DNA of 64,000 nucleotides from Gilvimarinus xylanilyticus (GCF_024195295.1 NZ_JAMFTH010000002.1:248001-312000), one strand, 5' to 3'; numbered from the stretch's first letter, positions 17,323 to 27,456 are shown. Notes: generated from the sequence alone by a model not told the origin. Numbers and translations: made by a program.

Positions 17323-18327
17323 ATGGTCAAAGCCAACACCCCTGGTATCATCGCTTCAATATTAGCCATCAGTGCTTGTGTGGCTTGCGCCCCCACCGCT
17401 ATCGATAAGAATACTTCAGCAACCCAAGGCAACCCTCTGCAAATGGGCGACAACTTGCGGGTTGCCGATCCGTCTGCCTACGTTTGGGGGGATGGTAAAA
17501 TGTATGTTTATACCTCTCATGATTTGGAGTGCCAAGAAGATTTCTGGATGAAGGACTGGTACGCCTTTTCATCCACCGACTTAAAGAACTGGGAAACCCA
17601 CGGCCCCTTGCTCTCGGTTAACGATTTAACCTGGGCCGACAACTACGCCTGGGCACCGGATGCCGCCTATAAAAATGGCAAGTACTACTTGATATTCCCC
17701 GCCGGCACGGGCCATAAAGACCGGGTTAACCCCGAAAACAGCACCAAGTGGATGGGCATCGGCATCGCCGAAAGCGACTCGCCCACCGGCCCCTTTAAAG
17801 ACATGATTGGCGCGCCTCTGTGGCGTACGCCCTATGCTAATGACCCCAGCCTGTTTATTGACGACGATGGTCAGGCGTATTTGTACACCCACGCCAAAGA
17901 TCACGATTACCATGTGATTAAAATGGCAGACGACATGCGCAGTACCGCGGGCGAGTTAACCAAAATGGACATGGGCGGATACGAGCCCAAAATGGAAGGC
18001 CCCTGGGTGTTTAAGCGCGGTGACTGGTATTACTACACCATGCCAGAAAACAACCGCATCCTGACTTACTATATGGCAAAATCCCCCACCGGCCCCTGGG
18101 AGTATAAAGGCGAGATTATGGGCCAGGAGAACAACAGCAATAATCACCATTCAATTGTTGAGTATCAGGGTCAGTGGTTTTTGTTTTACCACCGCTGGCT
18201 GGATATCAACTCCGCCTGCGGTCGTCAGCGCCATGTGGCCGCCGAATATTTATACTTTAACGACGACGGCACCATTCAATCCATCGAGCGCACTGAAAAA
18301 GGGGTAAGCAATTTTAGCGAACGTTAG
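17323..18327 (+). CDS. GH43 family glycosidase lipoprotein
   Basis: A 334-residue five-bladed beta-propeller glycosidase, probably an alpha-L-arabinofuranosidase or beta-xylosidase acting on xylan side chains or oligomers. Visible catalytic positions are Asp49 in LRVADPSAY (base), Asp174 in YANDPSLFID (pKa modulator) and Glu225 in KMEGPWVF (acid). WAPDAAYKNGKYYL is a conserved propeller segment. The N-terminus is a lipoprotein signal with lipobox ISAC (Cys19), so it is membrane-anchored. The ATG at 17323 has an AAAGG site; an upstream in-frame TTG at 17305 is less likely. A terminator follows. Family is secure, exact substrate is not. Confidence 0.92.
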   Translation: MVKANTPGIIASILAISACVACAPTAIDKNTSATQGNPLQMGDNLRVADPSAYVWGDGKMYVYTSHDLECQEDFWMKDWYAFSSTDLKNWETHGPLLSVNDLTWADNYAWAPDAAYKNGKYYLIFPAGTGHKDRVNPENSTKWMGIGIAESDSPTGPFKDMIGAPLWRTPYANDPSLFIDDDGQAYLYTHAKDHDYHVIKMADDMRSTAGELTKMDMGGYEPKMEGPWVFKRGDWYYYTMPENNRILTYYMAKSPTGPWEYKGEIMGQENNSNNHHSIVEYQGQWFLFYHRWLDINSACGRQRHVAAEYLYFNDDGTIQSIERTEKGVSNFSER

Positions 18328-18353
18328 ATTTTATATATCTTGCGAAGCGCAGA

Positions 18354-18387
18354 AACGGCACCGAATAAAAAGTTCGGTGCTGTTTTT
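18354..18387 (+). terminator. Rho-independent terminator after GH43
   Basis: GCACCGAA-N7-TTCGGTGC, followed by TGTTTTT at 18381-18387, lies 30 bases after the stop codon. Confidence 0.85.
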
Positions 18388-18408
18388 GAAAACTCAGATT
18401 AATAAATA

Positions 18409-18636
18409 TTAACGATTTACGAAGCACCAAAAGAGCCACCCGAGTCGATACCAACCATTCACACCGCACTCTTTACACTTTTCAAAGTACTGCTCACTGG
18501 TTATTCGCCGTTTACTTCTGCGGTTGTTTTGCACAAACGATGCAACCAATATCTTTGCCAATACGAACCTAGAGTCCGACACCACAAGCTTTTTCAGCAA
18601 CCAACCAAACGCACTAATGATAACGATTATCACCAT
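18409..18636 (-). CDS. Possible small membrane protein, doubtful
   Basis: A 75-codon frame in the 530-base gap between the GH43 and GH11 genes. It has a hydrophobic N-terminus (VIIVIISAFGWLL), a basic middle and a C-terminal part with CKECGVNGWYRLGWLFW, resembling a small zinc-ribbon tail. No ribosome site is evident and no family is recognised. It may be chance. The rest of the gap holds only the terminator and presumably the GH11 promoter. Confidence 0.22.
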   Translation of the reverse strand: MVIIVIISAFGWLLKKLVVSDSRFVLAKILVASFVQNNRRSKRRITSEQYFEKCKECGVNGWYRLGWLFWCFVNR

Positions 18637-18857
18637 AAAATAGCTGCGCTCTGGAAGATTGGCACCCGGCAGCTGATTTGCTTCCCTCTTTTGTCACCCA
18701 TATATTTGAAGGTCCACGCCCCCTTACTTAGAACCAGCGACAGCCTGCTAGTGCTTGGGGTCCAACTTTGATATAGTCACAAAAACCATAACAGATCACC
18801 CTGAATTCTTACGCTTTCGCACTCGGGGTTAAAACCTTAATACAGGAGAACCACGGC

Positions 18858-19691
18858 TTGAACATCTCTCTCCCTCTTGCAGCTTCAGCTCTATTAACGG
18901 TTGGCTCTCTCACCAGCTGCGCTATAGATCAAGATCGTAGCTCGACCGCATCGGACCGAAACCAATCTACGACTATCCCTGACGGCATTGAAAAGTTCAA
19001 CGCTTACACCCAGCGTTACCCCCAGAGCGCACACCTGACCCAGAATCATGCCACTGGCCATGTAGGCGACTACTTTTTCACCCATTGGAAGGACGGCGGC
19101 TCAACCTCGTTAAACCTGGACAACGATGGATCTTTTAAGGTGACCTGGGAGGGAGGCGGTTACAACTATGTTGGTGGCCCAGGTTGGCACTATGGGGACC
19201 CCGATAGAGAGATTGGTTATCGCTTTGACGAAGACAGTGGCGCGAGCTATATCACGCTATACGGTTGGGGCTACGACGAAACCATGCCCACCTCTGACCC
19301 CGCACATCTGGTCGAGTACTATATTCTCCAACGCTGGACCTACGATCCCAGCCAGGACGGCACATACGGTAAAACTTTTGTCAGTGATGGGGTTGAGTAT
19401 TCCACCTACCGCTCCATTCGCGAACAAAAGCCCTCAATTAACAGTACGTCCACTTTTTATCAGTACTGGAGCAAACCCACCGAGCCTCGCGCACTGGGTG
19501 AAGATCATAAGATTATTTTTGCCGACCACGTTAAAGCATGGGCGGACACCGGCTGGATCATTCCCGATATGAATAACTTCAATGCCAGCGATGACCCCAC
19601 CTATCAGGTAATGGCGGTGGAAGTGTTCAACCCCGCCAATGACGGCGCAGCGTCTGGACAGGTATGGGACGCTTCGAAGGAAAGCAAATAA
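18858..19691 (+). CDS. GH11 endo-1,4-beta-xylanase lipoprotein
   Basis: A 277-residue enzyme with the GH11 jelly-roll: FFTHWKDGGSTSLNLD, GGGYNYVGGPGW, then nucleophile Glu153 in VEYYILQRW and acid/base Glu255 in MAVEVFNPA. It cuts the xylan backbone. The catalytic surroundings differ from the usual VEYYIVDSWG and ATEGYxSSG, so it is a divergent member. The N-terminus is a lipoprotein signal (LTSC, Cys21), so it is anchored, unlike most secreted GH11 enzymes. The start is a TTG, supported by AGGAGA nine bases upstream. The position after GH43 and before the TonB receptor suits surface xylan degradation. Confidence 0.88.
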   Translation: MNISLPLAASALLTVGSLTSCAIDQDRSSTASDRNQSTTIPDGIEKFNAYTQRYPQSAHLTQNHATGHVGDYFFTHWKDGGSTSLNLDNDGSFKVTWEGGGYNYVGGPGWHYGDPDREIGYRFDEDSGASYITLYGWGYDETMPTSDPAHLVEYYILQRWTYDPSQDGTYGKTFVSDGVEYSTYRSIREQKPSINSTSTFYQYWSKPTEPRALGEDHKIIFADHVKAWADTGWIIPDMNNFNASDDPTYQVMAVEVFNPANDGAASGQVWDASKESK

Positions 19692-19870
19692 TAAATCAAG
19701 GCTCAGCCCAGGGGCCGAAAACGCCCCGGGGCTGAAGCATTAAAATAGATTCCTCAGCAATTTTTAGCCAATCCATCGTAATTTACAGACAATCGCTCAG
19801 CGTTAAATCCCTGATCCGCTCAATCGCGTTCTAGAATAATCACATCCCCCGCTAAAACGCTCTGCTCCAT

Positions 19871-20257
19871 CTACTCTAACAACAGACGAATGGTATTTAA
19901 GTCTTTCTCTACCAACCGCATATCCTCCTGAAACCGCGCATCCGTCATACCTTTATTTTGGAATACCGTAAACATCAACGCGCAGCCAGCCCCATTGGCT
20001 ACCACTCTCATTGGGTTTATTAATGTGGCACCCGATGAAAACCGAATGCGATGATCCAGAACGCCCAAATTATTATCGGGCGCAAACTCAAAACCGGCCG
20101 GCCCGTCGGGAGTCACCACATTCCAGACACCGTCCTGCCCCGGCGCAACAGATTCAAAAAAAGGAACCCAGCGCGGCAAATTGTTAGGATCGCGGACAAA
20201 ACCATATACTTTGTCGGCCGGTACATTAATGGCGACCGATAGAGTCTCAACATTCAT
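19871..20257 (-). CDS. SRPBCC (START-like) domain protein
   Basis: A 128-residue single-domain protein with the opening VETLSVAINVPADKVYGFV and RDPNNLPRWVPFFESV, typical of the polyketide-cyclase/START-like SRPBCC superfamily, which binds hydrophobic ligands in a helix-grip fold. The ATG at 20257 has AGGGA nine bases upstream. The open frame continues upstream to 20446, but that part is low-complexity and lacks a ribosome site. It is a lone leftward gene. No specific ligand or partner can be proposed. Confidence 0.75.
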   Translation of the reverse strand: MNVETLSVAINVPADKVYGFVRDPNNLPRWVPFFESVAPGQDGVWNVVTPDGPAGFEFAPDNNLGVLDHRIRFSSGATLINPMRVVANGAGCALMFTVFQNKGMTDARFQEDMRLVEKDLNTIRLLLE

Positions 20258-21024
20258 GGCGCAATTCCCTGAGTGACCAAAATAATTATATTGACCTGTT
20301 TTAAACGCGCAAATCAAGTCTACCCGCGAGATCCTCGCGCTCGCGCATGAACACTTAGTATTAAAAATGGAAACTTTGTCTCGGGCTTTACCTATCAGAA
20401 CCAAATAAATCAGTGTGAATAACAATAACAAAGTCACATCAATCATACGACGGCAGAGCCAAGAGCAATTTCATAAATAATTTGGTTACTCTTCACCACG
20501 ATATAAAGTCCGACTCGTAAATCGTTTCACAACTTGATATATTCACACGCCACACAGAGATGCAAACCAGACGACAATTGCCCCAAAGCGGGGCAGCCCA
20601 CCCTAAAAAGACAAGGAGAGTTTCAAACACTGATTGATATCACTAAAACAATCTCACACTTTCTATAACCCGGCAACGATCAGTGTAGTGTCGCGCCACT
20701 AGGCTGTAGTAGCGGCTTTGGCGACGGTCATCACTTTTAAAGTTTGATCAAAAAATAACGTATAAGCAGAACAACGTTTATTTCGTTAAGTATTGGCGTG
20801 ATATATGCCTTACCAAGGCCACCTTGCCCTTAAGGCACCGCAACCAAGGTTTACCCTCGGCGCTGCACAATCAATATTCTTACGTCACTCATAAAAGTGG
20901 ACATAAGATTCAAGCAATACTAAACCTAATTGTGGCCAAGAAGTTAGGCGCATATTAAAAACTCAACCCGCTGATTTTCAATCGAACGCAAATTGGATAA
21001 GTCAGATCAATATAAGGAAGAACT
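20258..21024. other. 767-base gap upstream of the TonB receptor
   Basis: No convincing gene is seen. It is AT-rich and must hold the promoters of the SRPBCC gene and the TonB receptor. One short hairpin, TGCCCC / GGGGCA, lies at 20579-20595. The long leader suggests complex regulation of the receptor, but no operator was recognised. Confidence 0.35.
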
Positions 21025-23259
21025 ATGCAAACGTTGAAGACCACACCCAGCAAAGGTCCCCTATCACTCGCAATCGCTATATCCGCCGCTGTTTCCGGCT
21101 ATACGGGATCAGCCTCCGCACAAGAGCAGCAGGAACCAAACAAAAAACCGCGAGCCATTGAAGAAGTCATGGTTACGGCACAAAAGCGAACCGAGAGTGC
21201 GCAAGATGTTGCCATCGCCATGTCGACCTTTAGCGGCGAAGCTCTGGACAACATGGGGGTTGAAGCGGGCATCGAAATTACCCAGCAAGTGCCCAACATG
21301 AACTTTTTCGCGATTTTTGGCGAGGCATCCAGCCCCTCACTAACGCTGCGTGGTATTGGTCTGTCTAACTTTGCCGACACCTGGGAAGCGCCCGTGGGCC
21401 TCTATGTCGATGAAGTCTATCGCGGTAATCCAGCGGGCTCGGGCATGCAACTGTTCGATGTGAAACGGGTAGAAGTATTGCGCGGCCCTCAGGGCACACT
21501 GTTTGGTCGCAACACCTCGGCGGGCCTCGTCCACCATATTACCAACGACCCCACTGAACACTTTGAAGCCGATGCCAGCGTACAGGTAGGCACCGATAAC
21601 CAACGTATTTTTGAAGGCGCGGTCAGCGGTTCATTCACCGATAGTGTGCGCGGCCGCTTTGCGGTCAAAAAGAACGATAGCGACGGCTGGCAAACCAACG
21701 GCTTTGACGGTCGCGAATTGGGCACCACAGATACCTTAGGCTATCGCGGCAAGCTGGCTATCGACTTCTCTGACCGGGTAAACCTGTTGTTGGATATTCA
21801 CGGCAGTGAGGCCGATCAACAAACCGTTGGTTTTGTGCATATGGGTTATTTGGACCCGGAAAATACCGACTCTTATTGCTCCGTGTCGCGCATTCAAAAC
21901 GGCGAATGTATCAGCGCTATTGATGGTGCTGGCACCGGTCGCGAAGAGGCCGGTGGCTGGGGGCCAGAGTACGCCTCCTCCGGCGCCAGCGATGGCATCA
22001 AAACCGAAATTGAAACCTTCGGCGCCTCGGCCAAACTGGTGATTTCCACCGACAGCTTCGATATCACCTCCATCACTGCACTTGAACAAATGGACAAGCT
22101 GCTGGAAGACGACTTTGATGCAACCAAGGTTATTTTCTTCGATGAGCAATACAAAGCCGACACCGAACAGTTCAGCCAAGAGCTTCGCATCAGCGGCTCA
22201 ATGTACAATATGGATTGGGTATCGGGGGTGTACTACTTTAAAGATGATCGCGACCTGATTACCCAGGCCCCCACTACCAGCGATGCGACCGGCGGCTATT
22301 GGCACAATGAATATATGGATCAGGATACCGAGTCCTACGCCGTCTTTGGCCAAGTCGACCGAACCCTAACCGATACGCTATCGCTCACCGTCGGCGCCCG
22401 CTACACCTGGGAAGAAAAAGACGCCGTACTCAGCAACCGCGGCGAACCCAATTATTACGGTGACCCCAACTACACCGATACCATTGATGAATCCGGCTTC
22501 AGCGGTCGCCTGGGGCTTGATTACACCCCCAACGACAACACCCTTTACTACGCCAGCTTATCCCGCGGCTTAAAGTCCGGCGGCTTCAATGGCTCTTATG
22601 TTGGCAGCGTGGGGGCATTTGGTCCGGTTAAGAAAGAAGTTATGACCAGTGCCGAAGCCGGCTACAAAGCAACCCTGGCCGGCGGCCGTGCGCGCTTGAA
22701 CATGGCTATTTTTGCCTATGAGTTAGAAGACTTTCAAGCGCAGCTGTGGGACGCCTCTACCGACTCCTCCGACATCTCTAACCTAGGCGATGTCAACGGT
22801 CACGGCCTGGAAGCCGAATTCACCTACTTAATTACCGACAACTTCGAAATCGTAACCAATCTGGGCTTACTGGATACCGAAATTGATTCAGACCTGATTA
22901 CCGAAGTAGGCAATCAAACCATCGCCATTGACGGCAACGAAATGCCCTCGGCACCGGGTATTTCCGCCAACCTGGTCGCCCGCTACTATCTCGGTAACTG
23001 GACGCTACAGGCCGATTACTCCTGGGTAGACGACCACGAACTGCAACTTGAAAACGACCCCTGGTCCAAACAAGACGCCTACGGCATCACCAACGCTCGC
23101 GTCTCCTGGCAGTCCGGCTCTTGGAAAGTCACCGGCGCCGTCAAAAACCTGCTGGACGAAGAATACTTTACCTACCAAAACACCGGCCAAGCTTCGTGGG
23201 GTTACGCCGTATGGGGCGCGCCGCAAACAGCTTATGTGAAGTTAGACTATAGTTTTTAA
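21025..23259 (+). CDS. TonB-dependent outer-membrane receptor
   Basis: A 744-residue receptor. Signal peptide about 1-32 (ending GSASA), then a TonB-box-like segment EEVMVTAQKR (46-55), a plug domain (about 60-170, with VPNMNFF, LTLRGIG and VEVLRGPQGTLFGRNTSAG) and a 22-strand barrel ending AYVKLDYSF. There is no STN signalling domain, so no direct sigma/anti-sigma link. It lies within xylan-degradation genes and is probably the importer of xylo-oligosaccharides, but siderophore or other cargo cannot be excluded from sequence. It has an AAGGAAG ribosome site and a strong terminator, so it is probably transcribed alone. Confidence 0.92.
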   Translation: MQTLKTTPSKGPLSLAIAISAAVSGYTGSASAQEQQEPNKKPRAIEEVMVTAQKRTESAQDVAIAMSTFSGEALDNMGVEAGIEITQQVPNMNFFAIFGEASSPSLTLRGIGLSNFADTWEAPVGLYVDEVYRGNPAGSGMQLFDVKRVEVLRGPQGTLFGRNTSAGLVHHITNDPTEHFEADASVQVGTDNQRIFEGAVSGSFTDSVRGRFAVKKNDSDGWQTNGFDGRELGTTDTLGYRGKLAIDFSDRVNLLLDIHGSEADQQTVGFVHMGYLDPENTDSYCSVSRIQNGECISAIDGAGTGREEAGGWGPEYASSGASDGIKTEIETFGASAKLVISTDSFDITSITALEQMDKLLEDDFDATKVIFFDEQYKADTEQFSQELRISGSMYNMDWVSGVYYFKDDRDLITQAPTTSDATGGYWHNEYMDQDTESYAVFGQVDRTLTDTLSLTVGARYTWEEKDAVLSNRGEPNYYGDPNYTDTIDESGFSGRLGLDYTPNDNTLYYASLSRGLKSGGFNGSYVGSVGAFGPVKKEVMTSAEAGYKATLAGGRARLNMAIFAYELEDFQAQLWDASTDSSDISNLGDVNGHGLEAEFTYLITDNFEIVTNLGLLDTEIDSDLITEVGNQTIAIDGNEMPSAPGISANLVARYYLGNWTLQADYSWVDDHELQLENDPWSKQDAYGITNARVSWQSGSWKVTGAVKNLLDEEYFTYQNTGQASWGYAVWGAPQTAYVKLDYSF

Positions 23260-23281
23260 TGACCAATTAAAGCCTGTTAAC

Positions 23282-23313
23282 AAAGGGGAATGGCTGGCCA
23301 TTCCCCTTTTTTT
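23282..23313 (+). terminator. Rho-independent terminator after the TonB receptor
   Basis: A 13-base perfect stem, AAAGGGGAATGGC and its complement, with a two-base loop, runs into seven T residues (23307-23313). Confidence 0.92.
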
Positions 23314-23479
23314 GTCTGGTAATGCTTTGGCTAAAGGTATCTGGATTTAAAAGCAAAAAAATAGTGAAAGTTAAAAAGCGCATCACCTGATCTACCTAGC
23401 AAAGACTTCAACCCTGTTTCCCCAAGCCAAGACCTTGTAAGGTATGGGAATGAACGCACCGATAACCACGGGGTAACCC

Positions 23480-25153
23480 ATGACTGACAAACGCAAACAC
23501 TCGTCCAAGGTAGTGGACGGTATTGAAAAAACCCCCGCCCGCGCCATGCTGCGAGCGGTGGGCTTTAGTGATGATGACTTTAAAAAGCCCCAGGTGGGTA
23601 TTGCTTCTACCTGGAGCATGGTCACGCCCTGCAATATGCACATCGACAAATTAGCGGATGAAGCCTGCGCCGGCGCCGACCAGGCCGGTGGCAAAGGCGT
23701 GGTGTTTAACACCATTACCATCTCCGACGGTATCTCCAACGGTACCGAGGGCATGAAATACTCGCTGGTCTCCCGTGAGGTGATTGCCGACTCTATCGAA
23801 ACCGTCGCCGGGTGCGAAGGGTTTGACGGGCTGGTGGCCATTGGCGGCTGCGACAAAAATATGCCCGGCTGCATGATCGGCCTGGCGCGGCTGAACCGGC
23901 CCTCGGTGTTTGTGTATGGCGGCACCATTAAGCCCGGCGCCAATCATACGGATATTGTTTCGGTGTTTGAGGCAGTGGGCCAGCACGCCCGGGGCGACCT
24001 CTCGACCATTGCGGTCAAACAGATTGAAGAAACCGCCATCCCCGGTCCCGGCTCCTGCGGCGGCATGTACACCGCCAACACCATGGCCTCGGCCATCGAG
24101 GCGCTGGGCATGAGCCTGCCGAACAGCTCGGCGCAAGAGGCGGTGTCGTCCTCTAAAGCCGAAGATTGTCGCCGCGCTGGTGCTGCCGTGCTGGCACTGC
24201 TAGAGAGTGACATTAAGCCCACCGATATCATGACCCACAAGGCGTTTGAAAACGCCATTACCGTCACCATCGCCCTGGGCGGCTCCACCAACGCCGTGCT
24301 GCACCTGCTGGCCATGGCTCATGCGGTGGATGTGCCGCTCACGCTGGATGACTTTGTGCGCATCGGTAAACGTGTACCCGTGCTGGCGGACTTGCGCCCC
24401 AGTGGCCACTACATGATGTCCGAATTAATTGCCGTGGGTGGCATTCAGCCGCTAATGAAAATGCTGCTGGACAAAGGCCTACTGCACGGCGACTGCCTCA
24501 CCGTCACCGGCAAAACCCTGGCCGAGAACCTCACCAATGTAGAGCCCTACCCGGCCGAGCAGGAGATTATTAAAGATTTTGATAACGCCATTAAAGCCAC
24601 CAGCCATCTGGTTATCCTTAAAGGCAATCTGGCCCCCGAGGGCGCGGTGGCGAAAATCACCGGCAAAGAGGGCTTAGTGTTTACCGGCAGCGCGCGGGTG
24701 TTTCACTCCGAAGAAGAAGCGCTAGAGGCCATTCTGGGCGGCACTGTGGTGAAGGGCGATGTTATCGTCATCCGCTACGAAGGACCGCGCGGCGGCCCCG
24801 GCATGCGCGAAATGCTCAGCCCCACCTCGGCGGTGATGGGTAAAGGCCTGGGTAATGATGTCGCACTGATTACCGACGGGCGCTTCTCTGGCGGCAGCCA
24901 CGGCTTTGTGGTGGGCCATATAACGCCCGAGGCTATGGACGGCGGCCCCATTGCCATTATCGAAAACGGCGACGAAATCACTATTGATGCCGAAAACGCC
25001 CAGATCAGTCTGAATATTGCCGAGGCAGAGATCCAAGCCCGGCTAGCAAAATGGCAAGCGCCAGCGCCGCGCTATACACGTGGAGTACTGGCTAAATTTG
25101 CCAAAACGGTATCTTCGGCATCCGAAGGGGCGGTAACGGATAAAAACCTGTAG
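23480..25153 (+). CDS. ilvD: Dihydroxy-acid dehydratase
   Basis: Dehydrates dihydroxy acids to 2-oxo acids in isoleucine/valine (and pantothenate) synthesis. The 557 residues match the shorter, [2Fe-2S]-containing class. Cluster ligands are Cys51 (TPCNMH), Cys124 ([10 protein letters not shown]) and Cys193 ([14 protein letters not shown]). MYTANTM favours true dihydroxy-acid dehydratase over the related sugar-acid dehydratases. It stands alone between the TonB receptor and a secreted hydrolase, with terminators on both sides. A leader peptide of the ilv type was not seen in the 166-base upstream gap. The placement in a xylan region appears incidental. Confidence 0.93.
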   Translation: MTDKRKHSSKVVDGIEKTPARAMLRAVGFSDDDFKKPQVGIASTWSMVTPCNMHIDKLADEACAGADQAGGKGVVFNTITISDGISNGTEGMKYSLVSREVIADSIETVAGCEGFDGLVAIGGCDKNMPGCMIGLARLNRPSVFVYGGTIKPGANHTDIVSVFEAVGQHARGDLSTIAVKQIEETAIPGPGSCGGMYTANTMASAIEALGMSLPNSSAQEAVSSSKAEDCRRAGAAVLALLESDIKPTDIMTHKAFENAITVTIALGGSTNAVLHLLAMAHAVDVPLTLDDFVRIGKRVPVLADLRPSGHYMMSELIAVGGIQPLMKMLLDKGLLHGDCLTVTGKTLAENLTNVEPYPAEQEIIKDFDNAIKATSHLVILKGNLAPEGAVAKITGKEGLVFTGSARVFHSEEEALEAILGGTVVKGDVIVIRYEGPRGGPGMREMLSPTSAVMGKGLGNDVALITDGRFSGGSHGFVVGHITPEAMDGGPIAIIENGDEITIDAENAQISLNIAEAEIQARLAKWQAPAPRYTRGVLAKFAKTVSSASEGAVTDKNL

Positions 25154-25176
25154 CCGCACCCTTTAACCAACATCAC

Positions 25177-25210
25177 AGCGGGGTCGAATAGGTAACGCCA
25201 CCCCGCTTAT
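25177..25210 (+). terminator. Terminator-like hairpin after ilvD
   Basis: The stem AGCGGGGT / ACCCCGCT is separated by 15 bases and followed by TATTATTA, a weak T tract. Confidence 0.55.
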
Positions 25211-25446
25211 TATTAAGCTTTCTCCGTTCTACCTCGGCTACTTTTTCCGTAAAACCCCCAAACGTTAGCGCTTACTTAAGCAACTGTTTTATATAAAAAT
25301 ACTGTTTTACTGGCAAATGCGAAAAGCGCCGCTCGACTGCTCTCTACCGGTGTTGCATTCAATATGGTCTGTATGACTATAATACATTACGGGCGTGTGG
25401 ATTGCGTCCCGAAATAATGAATAACAAACCTTCTGGAGAGCAGCAA

Positions 25447-26388
25447 ATGTTAACTATAAAAGCCAAAGGAACCCTGGCGTTCCTATTTATCTTTTTTTCA
25501 CTGTGCGGCGGCATTTCTAACGCCCAAGACGGCAAAATGTACCCCATGGAAGCGCCGGATGAGCCAAACGCCATCCCCCTTAATACCGGAGGCGTAGACG
25601 ACCAGGACGCCGAGGAAAGCTGGTTTCGTCAATGGGGCGATCCCATGGCCCGCAATATTACCCAAGCCACTTTAACCCCCGTATTAGCCGATCCCAACAA
25701 GGCCACAGGCACGTCAATTATTGTCGCTCCGGGCGGTGGATTTATGTGGCTATCGATGGGCAATGAGGGCTGGGAAGTCGCCGACGCTTTGGCAGCTCAG
25801 GGCATTAACGCCTTTGTCTTAAAGTATCGCCTACAACCTACCGCCCCGGCGCTAAAAGATTTTGAACAACAAATGAATCAGCGTTTTGCCGAGGCCGCCG
25901 AATCAACCGATGATGGCGAAACAGACGCCCCCGAGCGCCCCCGCTGGAATCTTGCTAACCAACTGCAGGACGTAGAAGCAGCCTACGATCTGATTCTTGC
26001 ACGCAAAGACGAATGGGGCGTAGACCCTTCACGCATTGGCATGATTGGCTTTTCCGCCGGCGCCGGTTTAACCATGCATACCACCCTGAACTCTGAAAAA
26101 GTTGATCTGGCATTTATTGGTCCTATTTACGGCGGCATGAACTCGGTTGATGTCCCCGAGGATGCCCCTCCCATGTTTGCCGCCATAGCCTCTGATGATT
26201 TTCTTTTCCACGGCCAGTTCGGTCTAATTCAAAGCTGGTATGACGCGGGCGTGCCCGTAGAATTCCATCTGTATCAAAACGGTGGCCACGGGTTTGGTTT
26301 AGGTAACCCAGATCGCACCAGCAACAAATGGTTTGATGCGTTTATGCACTGGCTGAGTGTGAATAAGTTTCTAGTCGCAGACCAGTAA
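25447..26388 (+). CDS. Secreted alpha/beta-hydrolase, likely (acetyl)xylan esterase
   Basis: A 313-residue exported hydrolase. Signal peptide about 1-26 (ending GISNA). The triad is visible: Ser203 in IGFSAGAG, Asp250 or Asp251 in IASDDFLFHG, His281 in NGGHGFGLG. The oxyanion loop is VAPGGGFMWLS. Members of this BD-FAE / esterase-lipase group are often found with xylanases and remove acetyl or feruloyl groups. That role is inferred from family and neighbours. The ATG at 25447 has GGAG nine bases upstream and begins the signal peptide; upstream in-frame starts at 25402 and 25417 are less likely. Confidence 0.85.
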   Translation: MLTIKAKGTLAFLFIFFSLCGGISNAQDGKMYPMEAPDEPNAIPLNTGGVDDQDAEESWFRQWGDPMARNITQATLTPVLADPNKATGTSIIVAPGGGFMWLSMGNEGWEVADALAAQGINAFVLKYRLQPTAPALKDFEQQMNQRFAEAAESTDDGETDAPERPRWNLANQLQDVEAAYDLILARKDEWGVDPSRIGMIGFSAGAGLTMHTTLNSEKVDLAFIGPIYGGMNSVDVPEDAPPMFAAIASDDFLFHGQFGLIQSWYDAGVPVEFHLYQNGGHGFGLGNPDRTSNKWFDAFMHWLSVNKFLVADQ

Positions 26389-26403
26389 ACGCATACCCCA
26401 GAG

Positions 26404-26476
26404 GCCAGGCCACTTAAAAGCGTAACTAGTTTTTTAACGGCCTGGCTCAGAGTGGCACATTCCCGGCGCCACTCTG
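26404..26476. terminator. Two adjacent long-range hairpins
   Basis: GCCAGGCC (26404-26411) pairs with GGCCTGGC (26439-26446), and CAGAGTGGC (26448-26456) pairs with GCCACTCTG (26468-26476). No T run follows. They may end the hydrolase transcript or be a small repeat. Confidence 0.4.
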
Positions 26477-26567
26477 GCTCCCTAATATTTGACTTAATAC
26501 AGCGATGTCGAGCAAATCATCGCGTTAGGGTTTACTGCAAATAATACATTCCACCATGATTAATTAA

Positions 26568-27002
26568 TCCCGGGCATTTCTATGCGTCGCATCATTCGAG
26601 CCATTAGCCAACACGTTTCTGGCACTGAGCGTACTGACCAATGAGGTCCGCACCAGCAATGACAAATCCGGTGACACAAATAAAATTGAAAATCAGCTGC
26701 TATGCATCAGAGAGTCTGTTCAGCAGCTACTGTTAGCCAAGCCCTCTTACCCCTATTACGCGGGCCAAGACTTTGGCCTTGTGGACATTAGCTTTGCACC
26801 ACTTTTTCGGTACCTTTACTTGTTTAGCGAAGCTTTGGATTTTGATTTTATCGGGTCCAGAAGTCGACTGCACGCTTGGTCTAGCAGTGTTCTTCAAAGG
26901 AAATCCGTTCGCGAGTGTGTTCCGCCGACTTACGCCAAAGACCTGATTCACTTTATTCAGCCCATTAACCCCATCCTCGCCAAGCAGCTACAAAGCCGCT
27001 AA
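26568..27002 (+). pseudogene. Remnant of a glutathione S-transferase, C-terminal domain only
   Basis: A frame open for 145 codons up to a TAA at 27000-27002 codes for a GST C-terminal helical domain: FEPLANTFLALSVLTNE, YYAGQDFGLVDISFAPLFRY and NPILAKQL. The N-terminal thioredoxin-like domain is missing. The frame begins right after a stop at 26565-26567, and has no ATG near its 5' end; a GTG at 26781 would give only 73 residues. I read it as a truncated, probably dead gene in the 825-base gap 26389-27213. The family is recognised from the DFGLVDISFAPLFRY helix. Confidence 0.65.
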
Positions 27003-27213
27003 CCAGCCTAGGTGTATCGGCTAAAAGTAGCCAATGGCCTGCCCGATATACTTACATATTCAGGATACATCTTCACAACCATATTCAACTAATGGCACAG
27101 GCGGTTTTTAATCACGTAAATTGACAACGCAATTGAGGCAAAGACCGTCTATGCTTAAACTCATCAATTCCGTTTGATCGGGCGTCACGCCAGACAACAA
27201 TAAGAGGTACAGC

Positions 27214-27456
27214 ATGCCATTTTCCCAAGACCAGCTAAATGAACTGAACCTGCTCGCTTTGTTTTCCTCCTCATCCAATCAAGAGGGCATTAAAGTCCAC
27301 CAGCACTCCGCCGATCCAGCCTCGGTAGCCGCCGCCAAGCGCTTACACGAGCGCGGTCTTGTCACCCAACCTGACGGTGGTTACCTAACTCCCCTGGGTA
27401 GTGAAATTACCGAGCAAGTGCATAAAATACTGGCGGTGCTCAGTAGCACCTCATAA
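27214..27456 (+). CDS. TIGR02647 family protein
   Basis: An 80-residue protein. The pattern LNLLALFSSSSNQEGIKVH, AAAKRLHERGLVTQPDGGYLT and LGSEITEQ matches the short TIGR02647 family of Gammaproteobacteria, thought to be DNA-binding from its winged-helix-like layout; its function is not established. An AAGAGGT ribosome site lies before the ATG. It is a lone gene. Confidence 0.82.
   Translation: MPFSQDQLNELNLLALFSSSSNQEGIKVHQHSADPASVAAAKRLHERGLVTQPDGGYLTPLGSEITEQVHKILAVLSSTS

Noticed and set aside
23392-23943. Long antisense frames over ilvD (23392-23943, 23651-24136)
   Set aside because: They are complementary shadows of a well-conserved gene, with no ribosome site or family match.
23480-25153. 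Sugar-acid (xylonate) dehydratase for an oxidative xylose pathway
   Set aside because: Length and the [12 protein letters not shown] motif fit dihydroxy-acid dehydratase, and the window has the isomerase pathway with no xylonate genes.
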